The notes: generated from the sequence alone by a model not told the origin. DNA of 64,000 nucleotides from Leptofilum sp965223285 (GCF_965223285.1 NZ_OZ244997.1:558001-622000), one strand, 5' to 3'; numbered from the stretch's first letter, positions 15,496 through 24,565 are shown. Numbers and translations: made by a program.

Positions 15496-16389
15496 ATGAA
15501 TTCTTTCGATACGCTTTTGTATAACGGCCGTATCGGCCAGATTGGTCGCTTTGTTTGCCCCCCCTGGCATCCCAAATTTCCCAATACCGGTCCCATCCGA
15601 GGTGCAACCATTGTTTTCCCTCGCACCAGCGTTACCATTACCCACGTTGGCAAACGCGCTGTTGTTGGCGACCCGAATGTGGTGATGTTCTACAACAAAG
15701 GCCAGCAGTACACTCGTGGCAAGCTGTCTGAACAGGGGGACATTTGCGACTGGTTTGGCTTTGCGCCACAGATTGTCATTGAAGCGTTGCGCACTGTTGA
15801 CCCCCACGTAGATGACCGCTGGAACCAGCCATTTTTATTTAGTCACGGCCCCAGCACCAGTAAGTTATATTTGCAGCAGCGGCTGCTGGTTGAAGCGTTG
15901 AGCCAGCCAAATCCCCCCGATCTGTTTTATGTAGAAGAAAAGATGTTGGCCATTTTGCATGAGGCGATTCAGAGTCGGTATCAGTGGAAACGGCCGTCGT
16001 GCAAAAAAAGCCCCTCCACCCGAAAAAGCCACGCCGAGCTGGTTGCCGGAGCTAAAGCGATTCTGGCAACCCGGTATGCTGAACCGCTTTCGCTAGAAAC
16101 GCTAGCAGAGGCTTTGTACAGTTCCCCATATCATTTATGCCGCGTTTTCCGCCAGCAGACGGGGCAGACCATTCACAAATACCTCAACCAGATGCGGCTC
16201 CGTGCGTCGCTAGAGTTGGTGGCAGCCAACGAGACCTCTTTGATGGAGCTGAGTTTAGCGTTGGGCTATGCCAACCACAGCCATTTTTCGGCTGCGTTTC
16301 GCCGCGCGTTTGGCGTGCCACCATCCCAGCTGCGACAAAACCCCTCAAACAAACTTCTGCAAAAAATGAGCAATTTTTTGACAGTTTGA
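15496..16389 (+). CDS. AraC family transcriptional regulator
   Basis: 297 residues. The N-terminal 170 or so form a ligand-sensing part without a clear family label; the C-terminal 100 are the AraC DNA-binding domain with two helix-turn-helix units: PLSLETLAEALYSSPYHLCR with RVFRQQTGQTIHKYLNQMRL, and LMELSLALGYANHSHFSAAF with RRAFGVPPSQLR. TTG 15481 opens the same frame, but ATG 15496 follows GGTGAGG at a normal distance and is chosen. It is not next to an obvious target operon; the downstream FG-GAP gene is parted by repeats. Confidence 0.9.
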   Translation: MNSFDTLLYNGRIGQIGRFVCPPWHPKFPNTGPIRGATIVFPRTSVTITHVGKRAVVGDPNVVMFYNKGQQYTRGKLSEQGDICDWFGFAPQIVIEALRTVDPHVDDRWNQPFLFSHGPSTSKLYLQQRLLVEALSQPNPPDLFYVEEKMLAILHEAIQSRYQWKRPSCKKSPSTRKSHAELVAGAKAILATRYAEPLSLETLAEALYSSPYHLCRVFRQQTGQTIHKYLNQMRLRASLELVAANETSLMELSLALGYANHSHFSAAFRRAFGVPPSQLRQNPSNKLLQKMSNFLTV

Positions 16390-16431
16390 TTGCCTCATAT
16401 TGCGTATCCTGTTCCTGACAACAACTTGAAT

Positions 16432-16527
16432 TTGGCCACAGACTTGTGCTGAGCGCAGTCGAAGTAGGAAAGAGCTATGAGAATTGAACTCTTTTCTCAA
16501 AATCCTCTGCGCTCTCTGTGGCAAAAA
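16432..16527. repeat. composite of two dispersed repeats
   Basis: TTGGCCACAGAC and CTCTGCGCTCTCTGTGGC frame the block as a CACAGAG-type inverted repeat, and ACTTGTGCTGAGCGCAGTCG (16442-16461) is inserted within it. The latter is of the CTTGTCCTGAGC type that recurs at 41711-41730. One repeat nested in another suggests successive insertions. Confidence 0.55.
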
Positions 16528-16555
16528 TTATCAATTTCACAACGGAGGATACACA

Positions 16556-17887
16556 ATGACGAGAAAAAGAGTGTTAACTGTTGGCAGCCTAGGTGCTGCC
16601 CTGCTTTTGTTGATCACATTGGCGATGGGTGCGGCGGCAAACGGCCGTATCGCTGAGCCAGATGCCAATGTGCTGTACCAACTGGATGGTGAGCAGTTGG
16701 CTGATGGGTTTGGCTGGATTTCGATGGATTTGGGCGACATTACCGGCGACGGCATTGATGATTTGCTCACCACCGCGCCATTTTACATTGATGATGCTGG
16801 AACGGCCGCAGGCAAGGTATACATTTACAGCGGTGCCGATGGTGCGCTGCTGCACACCATCACGGGAAGCAGCGGGGCAGTGTTGGGCTACAGTGCCAAC
16901 ACTGCTGGCGACGTAAATGGTGATGGCGTGCCAGATTATGTGGTAGGCGCCATCACGGGCAGCTATGCTGAAGTGTATTCCGGGGCTGACCATAGCTTGC
17001 TGCTGCGTCTGGATGGAGAAGGGGGCGACTGGTTTGGTTCGGCTGTTTCCGGTGCCGGGGATGTGAATGGTGATGGCTATGCGGACCTCATCGTAGGGGC
17101 GCGATTTGCCAACGCGGATGCCTCTGGCGCAGCCCGCCTGTTTTCTGGGGCTGACGGCACGCTGCTGTGGCGGCAAGATGGGCCTGTAGCCAATGCCCAG
17201 CTCGGTAGTGGCACTGGTCTTGTTGGTGATGTAACCGGTGATGGCGTACCGGATCAGGTAATGGGCGCAATGAACGCCGGGCCATTTAATGGCGGCGAGG
17301 CGTACGTCTTTTCTGGCGCAGATGGCAGCTTTGTGTATACCCTTACCCCGAAGGTGCCGGAAGATGCGGTTGTGTTTGGCCAATTCTTTGCCTCTGGCGC
17401 AGGGGATTATGATGCAGACGGTACCCCAGACATTTTTGTCGCAGATTATGCAGCTACAGTGAATGGCAATGCAGGTACTGGGAATGCGTTTGTTTTCTCC
17501 GGGGCAGACGGCCGTCGGTTGGCAACCTTCAACGGTCGTGAACCGGGTGGAGGCTTTGGGCCAGGCCGTGCCTCTTCTGACTTTACAGGGGATGGCTACG
17601 GTGATTTGGTGATTGGTGCCTGGACGTCCAGTGCAGCCTCGGCTGCTGGCGGCCAAGTGCTAATCATCTCTGGCAATGGCCCACGCTCTGCCCAGGTGGT
17701 GCAAAAAATCACGGGCAACATCGCCGGGGACAACCTGGGCGTCGATGCCATTCCGCTGGATGATGTTGATGGGGACGGGCAGATGGACTTTGTAGGAACG
17801 GCCGTCGGCAACAACTTCTTCGGTCTGGATATAGGCCGCGTCTTTGTCGTGGCTGGTGGACAAAACCAGCCAGTTCGCACGCCGTAA
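16556..17887 (+). CDS. secreted FG-GAP repeat protein
   Basis: 443 residues: a signal peptide (RKRVLTVGSLGAALLLLITL) and then about six FG-GAP blades, which form an integrin-like beta-propeller binding calcium through DxDxDG loops. Clear examples are GDITGDGIDDLLTTAP, GDVNGDGVPDYVVGAI, GDVNGDGYADLIVGAR, GDVTGDGVPDQVMGAM, GDYDADGTPDIFVADY and DFTGDGYGDLVIGAW. It is probably a surface or released protein that binds partners. ACGGAGGATACAC directly precedes ATG 16556. The open frame extends upstream into repeat DNA and that part is not real. Confidence 0.9.
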   Translation: MTRKRVLTVGSLGAALLLLITLAMGAAANGRIAEPDANVLYQLDGEQLADGFGWISMDLGDITGDGIDDLLTTAPFYIDDAGTAAGKVYIYSGADGALLHTITGSSGAVLGYSANTAGDVNGDGVPDYVVGAITGSYAEVYSGADHSLLLRLDGEGGDWFGSAVSGAGDVNGDGYADLIVGARFANADASGAARLFSGADGTLLWRQDGPVANAQLGSGTGLVGDVTGDGVPDQVMGAMNAGPFNGGEAYVFSGADGSFVYTLTPKVPEDAVVFGQFFASGAGDYDADGTPDIFVADYAATVNGNAGTGNAFVFSGADGRRLATFNGREPGGGFGPGRASSDFTGDGYGDLVIGAWTSSAASAAGGQVLIISGNGPRSAQVVQKITGNIAGDNLGVDAIPLDDVDGDGQMDFVGTAVGNNFFGLDIGRVFVVAGGQNQPVRTP

Positions 17888-17908
17888 CAATTCTCGTGCA
17901 ACCCTGAA

Positions 17909-17961
17909 CTGGCAGTCCTAAACCCTGAAAGATGGGAGTCGATTAACTTTAGGACTGCCAG
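17909..17961. repeat. inverted repeat with GGACTGCCAGTCC core
   Basis: CTGGCAGTCCTAAA (17909-17922) and its exact complement TTTAGGACTGCCAG (17948-17961) flank 25 bases. The right arm is part of a second small palindrome, AGGACTG-C-CAGTCCT. No T-run follows. Confidence 0.75.
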
Positions 17962-18119
17962 TCCTTATTTTGAACCAAATCCCTTTCGCAAATTTCCCCA
18001 AGAACTGTGGGACAAAAGAATTCCTGGCGGCCTTGTGATGGCCGTTTCGAGCCTTTATAATGAAGCTACGCAGTGCAATATTAATATCTCGTAGCTTGCA
18101 AATAGTAAAGGGAACTTTG

Positions 18120-18803
18120 ATGATACAAACAGTGGCTTTGGTAGCAACGATCATACTCAGTTTGATCGTGTTAGGTTTTGCGTTGTATGTGCTCGTTTTG
18201 ATGTATCGGGAAAAGGGAATCGGCCATGCTTTGCTGGGTTTTTTCATCTCACCCTATGGCTATTTTTGGGGCTGGTTCAATGCCGGTCGGCTCAAAATTA
18301 TAGATGTCATGATTGCGTGGACGGTTGTATTCATTTTAAGCATTGCTTTCCCAGTGATTATTAGCGTACAAGAGACAGCCAAAGCATTTTCGGCCTTTGA
18401 TTCCAGCGATTTTGTGCTGGACGAAAATGGGGATGGTACTTTTGTTTTTACCAATTCAGACTCCGATTTAGCGTTAGGCAGCGAAGATGCCGTTCTTAAG
18501 GGATCAATTCAGGTGGGTGGCCGGGTTAATGACGAAATCACCGATTTGTTTGAGGTTCACAGCTGGACGTTTAACGGCACCGCCGGACAAACAGTGACCA
18601 TACAAGGCAATGCAGCTGGGGGCGATTCAACCGATCCACGCGTTAATTTGCTGGGGCCAGATGGCAACTTTCTTGTTGGCGATGATGATACTGGCGATGA
18701 TAATAACGCCCTCATTTCATCATTTACGCTGCCATCTACCGGCCAGTACACCATCCAGATTGATACTTGGCAGACGGGGCGTTATGAGATAGTTCTTGAG
18801 TAG
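18120..18803 (+). CDS. membrane protein with PPC-like domain
   Basis: 227 residues. The first 85 hold two membrane helices (IQTVALVATIILSLIVLGFA and MIAWTVVFILSIAFPVIISV), and the rest is outside the cell. The last 90 residues match the pre-peptidase C-terminal (PPC) fold: WTFNGTAGQTVTIQ, PRVNLLGPDGNFLVGDDD and the ending LPSTGQYTIQIDTWQTGRYE. PPC domains usually accompany secreted proteases; no protease domain is present here. AAAGGGAAC is suitably placed before ATG 18120; the earlier ATG at 18060 is not supported. Function unknown. Confidence 0.75.
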   Translation: MIQTVALVATIILSLIVLGFALYVLVLMYREKGIGHALLGFFISPYGYFWGWFNAGRLKIIDVMIAWTVVFILSIAFPVIISVQETAKAFSAFDSSDFVLDENGDGTFVFTNSDSDLALGSEDAVLKGSIQVGGRVNDEITDLFEVHSWTFNGTAGQTVTIQGNAAGGDSTDPRVNLLGPDGNFLVGDDDTGDDNNALISSFTLPSTGQYTIQIDTWQTGRYEIVLE

Positions 18804-18830
18804 TTTAGAGCGACATTATTGGCATGACAA

Positions 18831-18890
18831 ACCGCTGAGGGCGCAGAGCATATTTGTTAAAACTCTGCGCTCTCCGCGTTCTCCGCGGTA
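18831..18890. repeat. CTCTGCG-type imperfect inverted repeat
   Basis: ACCGCTGAGGGCGCAGAG (18831-18848) and CTCTGCGCTCTCCGCG with further bases to 18889 are imperfect complements. It lies between the convergent PPC-protein and esterase genes. Confidence 0.6.
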
Positions 18891-18897
18891 AATGCTT

Positions 18898-19788
18898 TTA
18901 ACCAAACGCCCAGCGTAGAAAGGTGGGGAAGACCTGGGACCATGTATCGTAATTGTGTCGCCCGCCGGGAACTTCCACATACACAACGTCTCTGCCTCGC
19001 CGAAAACCAATTTTTTCCAGCTCATCAATCAGTTCTAGCGTGTCCTGGATGGCGTCAATGAGGCCGTTGTTGTCTCGGTCGCTGGCTTCATCCTGGGTGG
19101 CGGCTTCAAACCAGAGGTGCAGGGCGGGTTTTTCGGCCGTTTGCTTCACCATTTCGTGGGCAATGAGCTGGTTGGGCGGCATTCTTGTTTCACTCTCAGC
19201 CGCCCGCCACCAGAAGGAGCCGGACATCACCCCCACCACGCCAAACAGTTCTGGCTGGTTCCAGGCAATGTCAAAAGCAGACAAGCCCCCCAGCGAGACG
19301 CCAAAAATGCCGATGTCGGCAGGGTTGTGGCTGGTGCGGAACTGCTGATTGATGGCGGGCATGAGTTCGGTGGTGAGGAAACGGCCGTACTCTCCAGCCT
19401 TTGTTCCCAAACTTTGGGCATTGGAGCAAACGGCCGTGCCGTACTCCTGTAAACGGTCCTCATTGGTCGGCACCGCCACTACGATAATTGGCGGAATTTG
19501 CCGCCGCTGGAACAGCCTGGCCAGCGTTTCCCGAATCTGCAACGTTTCCTGGTCCTGCCCGTCGTTGACGTAGAGGGCGGGGTAGCGGCGGTTGGCTGCT
19601 TGTGTGTACCCCGGCGGCAAAAAGACGGTAATCTCCCGGCCGTTGCCCAACGTTTGCGAGCTAAAATCTGGCAGCGTGACGATCTCTACAGTTGCAAGGA
19701 AGGCTGCACGCCTCCTTTTGGTTTCGTAGAGGGTGAGGATGATTAGGAGGGTGAGAACGGCCGTAATTAAAAAAGAGAAGTCAACCAT
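18898..19788 (-). CDS. membrane-anchored esterase (enterochelin esterase/esterase D type)
   Basis: 296 residues. An N-terminal helix (FSFLITAVLTLLIILTLYE) anchors it, and the rest is an alpha/beta hydrolase of the putative-esterase group: REITVFLPPGYTQAANRRYP, then PALYVNDGQDQE, the nucleophile elbow GIFGVSLGGLSAFDIAW with Ser in GVSLGG, and a late His in PGGRHNYDTW. The substrate is unknown; relatives cleave ester bonds in siderophores, acyl glycans or S-formylglutathione. It stands alone on the minus strand. Confidence 0.85.
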   Translation of the reverse strand: MVDFSFLITAVLTLLIILTLYETKRRRAAFLATVEIVTLPDFSSQTLGNGREITVFLPPGYTQAANRRYPALYVNDGQDQETLQIRETLARLFQRRQIPPIIVVAVPTNEDRLQEYGTAVCSNAQSLGTKAGEYGRFLTTELMPAINQQFRTSHNPADIGIFGVSLGGLSAFDIAWNQPELFGVVGVMSGSFWWRAAESETRMPPNQLIAHEMVKQTAEKPALHLWFEAATQDEASDRDNNGLIDAIQDTLELIDELEKIGFRRGRDVVYVEVPGGRHNYDTWSQVFPTFLRWAFG

Positions 19789-19849
19789 AAAATGCTTGTA
19801 TAATTGAGTTTGCTTTGAATGACAATTGAATTGCCCTTAAAGAAGATAA

Positions 19850-20788
19850 ATGACTAATAACCGAAACCAACACACTGTACCACAGGTATATTTGAAACGT
19901 TTTGCCAACAATGCATCACAATTGTATGTATTTGACAAACATACGAAAAGCTCCTTTGGCCCAACAAATGTAAGGAATATTGGTGCAGAACGTGATTATT
20001 ATAATGTACCTGCGCCTAGCGAAACTACAGATTTTGATACCCAAATTGTTGACAAAATCTTGCAGGCTTCGGAGTCAGAATTTGGCATCTTATTAGATAA
20101 AATCACCGAAAATTTGAGAACACGGATTACAGACAAACAAAAAGAACATTTAGCTTTTCATTTAGCACTTCAGATTATGAGGACACGGGAGTTCAGGGCT
20201 AACTATATTGAACTCTCAAAGATGTTTCTCCAAGAGATTTCTGAAGCGTATCTCAAATCTCAAGACATTGAAGCTAATGTTCAAGTATCTATTAAATTTG
20301 AAGCTGTTGCTCATGGACAGATGGTGCTTGGATCTCCCTTGCTTTCACGATTAACTTCATTTTTGAGTAATTGTATTTGGTTTTTTGGGATAAACGAAAC
20401 AGAACAACCTTTATACACATCAGACAATCCGATTGTAAAGAAGAATCATCTTCCGAGTAAATTGCGAGTAGACGATGGCTGGTTATCTCCTGGTATTGAA
20501 ATAACGTTTCCAATTACTCCAACCATAATTTTGAATATACATAGTCGGAAAATGTATGAGGTTTCGAATCTCACGAAAAAATTAGCAGATGATTTGGATG
20601 GAAATTTGATTAAACTCGAAAGAGAAAACGTTACTTATTACAATTCTTTACAAGTTGTGTCGAGTTACCGGCAAGTTTACTCCAAGTCACAAGATTTTGA
20701 GCTAGCTAAAAAGATTTGTGAAAATAATCCAGAAATTTGCAAACTAGATCGTGCTAGTTGGAAGAAAATTAAGAACGGTGACAAATAA
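19850..20788 (+). CDS. DUF4238 protein
   Basis: 312 residues. The start NQHTVPQVYLKRFANNASQL is the hallmark of DUF4238, a family of unknown function found scattered in bacteria; the middle holds HLALQIMRTREFRANY and later LYTSDNPIVKKNH. No signal peptide or membrane helix is seen, so it is cytoplasmic. The gene is AT-rich compared with its neighbours and lacks the ACGGCCGT palindrome, which fits recent acquisition. It sits between the esterase and the ABC exporter with no obvious partner. A defence or toxin role is possible for such islands but nothing here shows it. Confidence 0.8.
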   Translation: MTNNRNQHTVPQVYLKRFANNASQLYVFDKHTKSSFGPTNVRNIGAERDYYNVPAPSETTDFDTQIVDKILQASESEFGILLDKITENLRTRITDKQKEHLAFHLALQIMRTREFRANYIELSKMFLQEISEAYLKSQDIEANVQVSIKFEAVAHGQMVLGSPLLSRLTSFLSNCIWFFGINETEQPLYTSDNPIVKKNHLPSKLRVDDGWLSPGIEITFPITPTIILNIHSRKMYEVSNLTKKLADDLDGNLIKLERENVTYYNSLQVVSSYRQVYSKSQDFELAKKICENNPEICKLDRASWKKIKNGDK

Positions 20789-20805
20789 GCTTACTTGTTT
20801 CTCTT

Positions 20806-22620
20806 TTATTCGCTAACGGCCGTTTCCATCTGCCACAATTGCTGCATTTCTTCACAACGAGCCAGTAATTCTTCAAGCGTGCCTTCGTCTTCGATACGGC
20901 CGTCTCGCAACACAATCACATGATCCGCCCGGCGCAACGCTGCCCGCCGGTGGCTCACCACCAAACAAGCCTGCTTTTCTTTGTTTCCTTTGCCACTTTG
21001 CGCCTTTGCGTCAAAAACACGTTCCCATAATATTTTTTCCGTCTCGACATCCAACGCACTCGACAAATCATCAAAGACCAACAATTCTGGCTGGCGCACA
21101 AACATGCGGGCGGCGGCCACGCGCTGCGCTTGCCCACCAGACAGCCGCTGCCCGCGCGGCCCCACAATGGTGTCTAGCCCCTGCTCCATTTCGGCTAAAT
21201 CTTGCTCGAAGACGGCCGTTCGCACCGCACCCATCACATCCACGGTATCCTCCGGCAGACCCAGCAAAAGGTTGTCCCGAATGGTCTCGCTGAACAGGCG
21301 CGGAATTTGCATGGTGGTGGCTACGCGGGGTGGGATCATAAAATTGGCGGGGTCTGGGACGAGACGGCCGTTCCACACAATCTCACCACTGTCTGCCGGG
21401 AGCAACCCCAGCAGCACCTTCAGCAGCGTCGTCTTGCCCGCTCCGATGCGCCCCGTGATGACCACAAAATCCCCTGCCTTGAGCGACAAGTTGATGTTGT
21501 GAATGCCATTCTGGCTGCCGGGGTAGGTGAAGCTGAGATTATTCGCCGTGAGTTTTGTCAACTGATGCTCGGCTGATTTTGTCATGTACGGCAGCGGCGG
21601 CAGCTTGCCATCCAGGTGTAGTTTTGCCGGGGCCACAACCTGGCCAACTGGCGCACCCTGCATCATCATTTCCATGCGCTGCGTAGAGATGCCCGCCTGC
21701 TTGTAGCTCGTAATCATCCGGCTAAAAATGCGGAAAAGCTGCGTCACCGGCCAAATGTACGCCGCAAACAGGGCAAAATCCCCCAGCGTAAACGTGCCCA
21801 GGTACATTTGCCGTGCCGCCAGCAGCAAAATCAGCCCCATCCCCAGCTCAATCGTGCCCGTGCTGAGGGCATCTACCAGTTGAATGATCAGCTTGTCGCG
21901 CACCATCGTCTGTTTGCGCTGCTCATTAATGTCTCGGAAGCGGTCAATCACCCGCTCTTCGGCGTTGGCTACTTTAAGAGCCTGGGTGCTGTTGAACATA
22001 TCGGCAATCATGCCCGTGACCTGGCTGGTGGCCTGGCGGCTGGCTTTGCGATACCGTTTAGCACGCTCCCCCAGCCGCTGGGCAATGCCCACCACAATCA
22101 GCAGCGGCACAAACGTCCCCAGCGTCACCGGTACGCTGATTTGCAACATGATGGTTACCGAAATGCCCGCGCTGATGAGCAGCCCAATCACATCGTCCAC
22201 GGCGACGATGGCCATGAGCAGTTCGTGGGTGTCGTCGCGGAAGGTGCTGACGGCTTGCCCGGTGGACATGCTGCTGCCGTCTTCATTTTGGGGCAAAGGG
22301 CGGGAGCCGGGCATTTGCAGCACCCGCGCCAGCATGTTGCGAATCAGCAGATCGAACGAGATATATTGAAAGTTAATAAATGACCAGCCCGCCGCCATTT
22401 GGGAGGTGGCAACAATGACGGCATACGCGATTTGCAAGCCCACAATGGGCCATAGCGGTAGGGCAAAGCTGGCTTCCCCGGTGAGGCCGTTGAAAAAGGC
22501 ACGCAAAATTAGTCCCAGCGCGGTGGTGAAGGCAAAATGGATCGAAATGGTGATAATGTCGGCGGCGTAATAGTTGGGCGTGAAGCGGATGAGCCGCCAA
22601 TAGTAGGTGAGTGTGTTCAT
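20806..22620 (-). CDS. ABC exporter half-transporter with degenerate ATP site
   Basis: 604 residues: six membrane helices (about 20-320) fused to an ABC ATPase. Walker A is GRIGAGKTTLLK, the signature is intact (LSGGQAQRVAAARMF), and Walker B reads LLVFDDLSSALDVE, with Asp where the catalytic Glu should be; the switch His follows in VVSHR. An Asp there is typical of one half of heterodimeric exporters. It begins 52 bases after the stop of the second half-transporter, with a dispersed repeat between, so they form an operon. Substrate (drug, lipid or peptide) cannot be told. Confidence 0.92.
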   Translation of the reverse strand: MNTLTYYWRLIRFTPNYYAADIITISIHFAFTTALGLILRAFFNGLTGEASFALPLWPIVGLQIAYAVIVATSQMAAGWSFINFQYISFDLLIRNMLARVLQMPGSRPLPQNEDGSSMSTGQAVSTFRDDTHELLMAIVAVDDVIGLLISAGISVTIMLQISVPVTLGTFVPLLIVVGIAQRLGERAKRYRKASRQATSQVTGMIADMFNSTQALKVANAEERVIDRFRDINEQRKQTMVRDKLIIQLVDALSTGTIELGMGLILLLAARQMYLGTFTLGDFALFAAYIWPVTQLFRIFSRMITSYKQAGISTQRMEMMMQGAPVGQVVAPAKLHLDGKLPPLPYMTKSAEHQLTKLTANNLSFTYPGSQNGIHNINLSLKAGDFVVITGRIGAGKTTLLKVLLGLLPADSGEIVWNGRLVPDPANFMIPPRVATTMQIPRLFSETIRDNLLLGLPEDTVDVMGAVRTAVFEQDLAEMEQGLDTIVGPRGQRLSGGQAQRVAAARMFVRQPELLVFDDLSSALDVETEKILWERVFDAKAQSGKGNKEKQACLVVSHRRAALRRADHVIVLRDGRIEDEGTLEELLARCEEMQQLWQMETAVSE

Positions 22621-22632
22621 GGTTTTAGTAGG

Positions 22633-22670
22633 GGAGATTAGAGATCGGAGATTCCAAATTTCTAATCTCC
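22633..22670. repeat. GGAGATTAGAGAT-type inverted repeat
   Basis: GGAGATTAGA (22633-22642) and TCTAATCTCC (22661-22670) are exact complements. It lies between the two ABC exporter genes. Confidence 0.65.
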
Positions 22671-22672
22671 AT

Positions 22673-24472
22673 TTAGGTGATTGCCTCCTCCAATCCCGTC
22701 ACTAAAAGTTGGGCAAATTGGGAGTTGGGATCGGCGGCGAGTTGGGCACGACGGCCGTATTCCACAATACGGCCGTTGCCCAAAATCAGTATCTCGTCGG
22801 CGCGCTGCACGGTAGCCAGCCGATGGGCTACGATGATGCCGGTGCGGTTGGCCAGCAGCTTGTCAATCGCTTGCTCAATCTTCTGCTCCGTCACCGGGTC
22901 TAGCCGGGATGACGCTTCATCCATAATGACCAGGCCCGGATCATCCAAAAAGACGCGGACGAAGGCCAGCAGCTGCGCTTCGCCAGCAGAAAGACTGGCG
23001 TCTCCTTGCAGTGGGGAATCGAGGCCGTTGGGCAGGCTGTCCAGCCAGGGCATCAAACCCAAATCATCGAGCACTTCCAAAATACGGCCGTCGCTAATAC
23101 GGCTGTTGAACAAAGTTAGATTATCCCGCACGCTGGCGTGAAAAAGCTGGACCTCCTGGGTGACGAGCCCGATGTGGCGGCGCAGCTCCGCCTGTTTGGC
23201 GTCCCGCAAATCGAACTGATTGCGGCCATTGCCCAACAAAATCGCCCCGTCGGTGGGGTCGTAAAAGCGGAAGAGCAGCTTGGTGAGGGTCGATTTGCCG
23301 CTGCCGGTGCGCCCCAGCAGCCCCAGCACGGTTCCCGGTGCGAGACGGAAATTCACATCCTGCAAAATCATCGTGTCCGGGTCGTCGGCGTAGAAAAAGG
23401 AGAGGTGGTCAAAGGTGATGGCCAGCGGCCCGGCGGGGACGTTGACTCCAGGGCCATCGTGCATGGTGGGCTGCTCCGCTTGCAGCGCCATGATGCGGCG
23501 AATGCTGGCGGCGGCGCGCTGCAAATCTTCCACCTGGCGGTTGATGCGCCAGAGCGGTTCTTTAATAACGTCGATATAGTAAAAAATGAGGTAGATGCCG
23601 CCAATCGTTAGTGCGCCGTCTTGAAACAAGGTCGTCCCAAAAATGTGGGCGGCGATGTAGGCCAGGGTAAACACCCCTAGCGGCATATTCCAGACGAACA
23701 CGTTGACTTTGATGGCGTGGCGCATCCGCAGCCACCGTTCGCGCCCCAGCCGCAGCATCTTTTGCATGATGTACGGTTCGGCAGCGGTGGTGCGGATCGT
23801 TTCTGCGCCGGTGAGCCACTCTTCCAGAAAGCCAAACAGGGTCGCTTCGGTTTGGCGTAGGGCCTCCCAGCGGGGCACGGTGAGGGTGCGTAAATAGTTC
23901 AACGCCAGCACGCCGAGGAGGGAAACGGCCGTTACCGACACCCCCACCCGCCAATCCACCAGCCACAGCAGCACAATCACGCCGACGAGCAGTAAGACGT
24001 TGCTAGTGAGCTGGATAAACAGCTGCGAAAAGAAGTTGGCCAGTTTGTTCACGTCCCCATCCACGCGCTCAATCAGTTCACCCGGCTTGTGCTGCTTGTG
24101 GAACGCCATGTCTAGCCGTAGGCAGTGGAGGGCTAAATCAGCCCTTAAGGCGTTGGTGGCCGTCCAGGCCACGTTTTCACCGACGTACACTGCCGCCATC
24201 GTAATCGCCTGTCGCACAATGGCCACGCTCATGAACAGGGCGGCCGCTCCCAGAAGATTGTTGAGACCTTGCTGGAAAACGGCCGTTCCACTCTCGACTG
24301 GTTCACTGGCCGTATCAATAAAATATTTCACGATTTGCGGATTGGCCAACTGTAAACCAATGCTCACCAACAGCAGGAACGCCAGCCACAGCACCGCCTT
24401 CTTTTGCGGTTTTAGGTAGCTAGATAGCAACTCCCAATATGGTTTGAGGGGTAGTTTGATCTTTTGTAGCAT
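22673..24472 (-). CDS. ABC exporter half-transporter, catalytic partner
   Basis: 599 residues from the preferred start: a six-helix membrane domain and an ABC ATPase with Walker A LLGRTGSGKSTLTK, Walker B LVIMDEASSRLDP (catalytic Glu present) and His in IVAHRLATV. Its signature is altered to LSAGEAQLLAFVR instead of LSGGQ. Together with the Asp in the other half's Walker B, this gives one competent and one weak ATP site, as in TM287/288-type heterodimers. The frame is open to 24580, but that lead would translate a promoter and terminator hairpin, so I start at ATG 24472 (MLQKIKLPLKPYWELL). Confidence 0.92.
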   Translation of the reverse strand: MLQKIKLPLKPYWELLSSYLKPQKKAVLWLAFLLLVSIGLQLANPQIVKYFIDTASEPVESGTAVFQQGLNNLLGAAALFMSVAIVRQAITMAAVYVGENVAWTATNALRADLALHCLRLDMAFHKQHKPGELIERVDGDVNKLANFFSQLFIQLTSNVLLLVGVIVLLWLVDWRVGVSVTAVSLLGVLALNYLRTLTVPRWEALRQTEATLFGFLEEWLTGAETIRTTAAEPYIMQKMLRLGRERWLRMRHAIKVNVFVWNMPLGVFTLAYIAAHIFGTTLFQDGALTIGGIYLIFYYIDVIKEPLWRINRQVEDLQRAAASIRRIMALQAEQPTMHDGPGVNVPAGPLAITFDHLSFFYADDPDTMILQDVNFRLAPGTVLGLLGRTGSGKSTLTKLLFRFYDPTDGAILLGNGRNQFDLRDAKQAELRRHIGLVTQEVQLFHASVRDNLTLFNSRISDGRILEVLDDLGLMPWLDSLPNGLDSPLQGDASLSAGEAQLLAFVRVFLDDPGLVIMDEASSRLDPVTEQKIEQAIDKLLANRTGIIVAHRLATVQRADEILILGNGRIVEYGRRAQLAADPNSQFAQLLVTGLEEAIT

Positions 24473-24495
24473 GATTTGTTGGTGTCTCTTCCGAC

Positions 24496-24522
24496 AAAAA
24501 AAGCCCCGCGATTGTGCGGGGC
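24496..24522 (-). terminator. intrinsic terminator in the leader of the ABC exporter operon
   Basis: Read on the minus strand, GCCCCGC and GCGGGGC form a seven-base GC stem with a six-base loop followed by seven T. It ends only 24 bases before the ABC start codon, and no minus-strand gene precedes it, so it is placed to act as an attenuator. Confidence 0.75.
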
Positions 24523-24536
24523 AAGGTTTTGCAGCG

Positions 24537-24565
24537 ATTTTACCTGTGGGGGAAACGGCCGTCAA
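24537..24565 (-). promoter_or_regulatory. promoter of the ABC exporter operon
   Basis: On the minus strand TTGACG (24565-24560) and TAAAAT (24542-24537) are spaced by 17 bases. The predicted start near 24530 is only about eight bases before the terminator hairpin. An ACGGCCGT palindrome overlaps the -35 box. Confidence 0.55.

Noticed and set aside
16589..17656. 355-codon open frame on the minus strand opposite the FG-GAP gene
   Set aside because: It mirrors a repeated Gly/Asp-rich gene; the translation has no family signal, whereas the plus frame has clear FG-GAP blades and a ribosome site.
21808..22383. 191-codon plus-strand open frame opposite the ABC exporter gene
   Set aside because: His/Gln-rich shadow of membrane-domain codons; no family signal.
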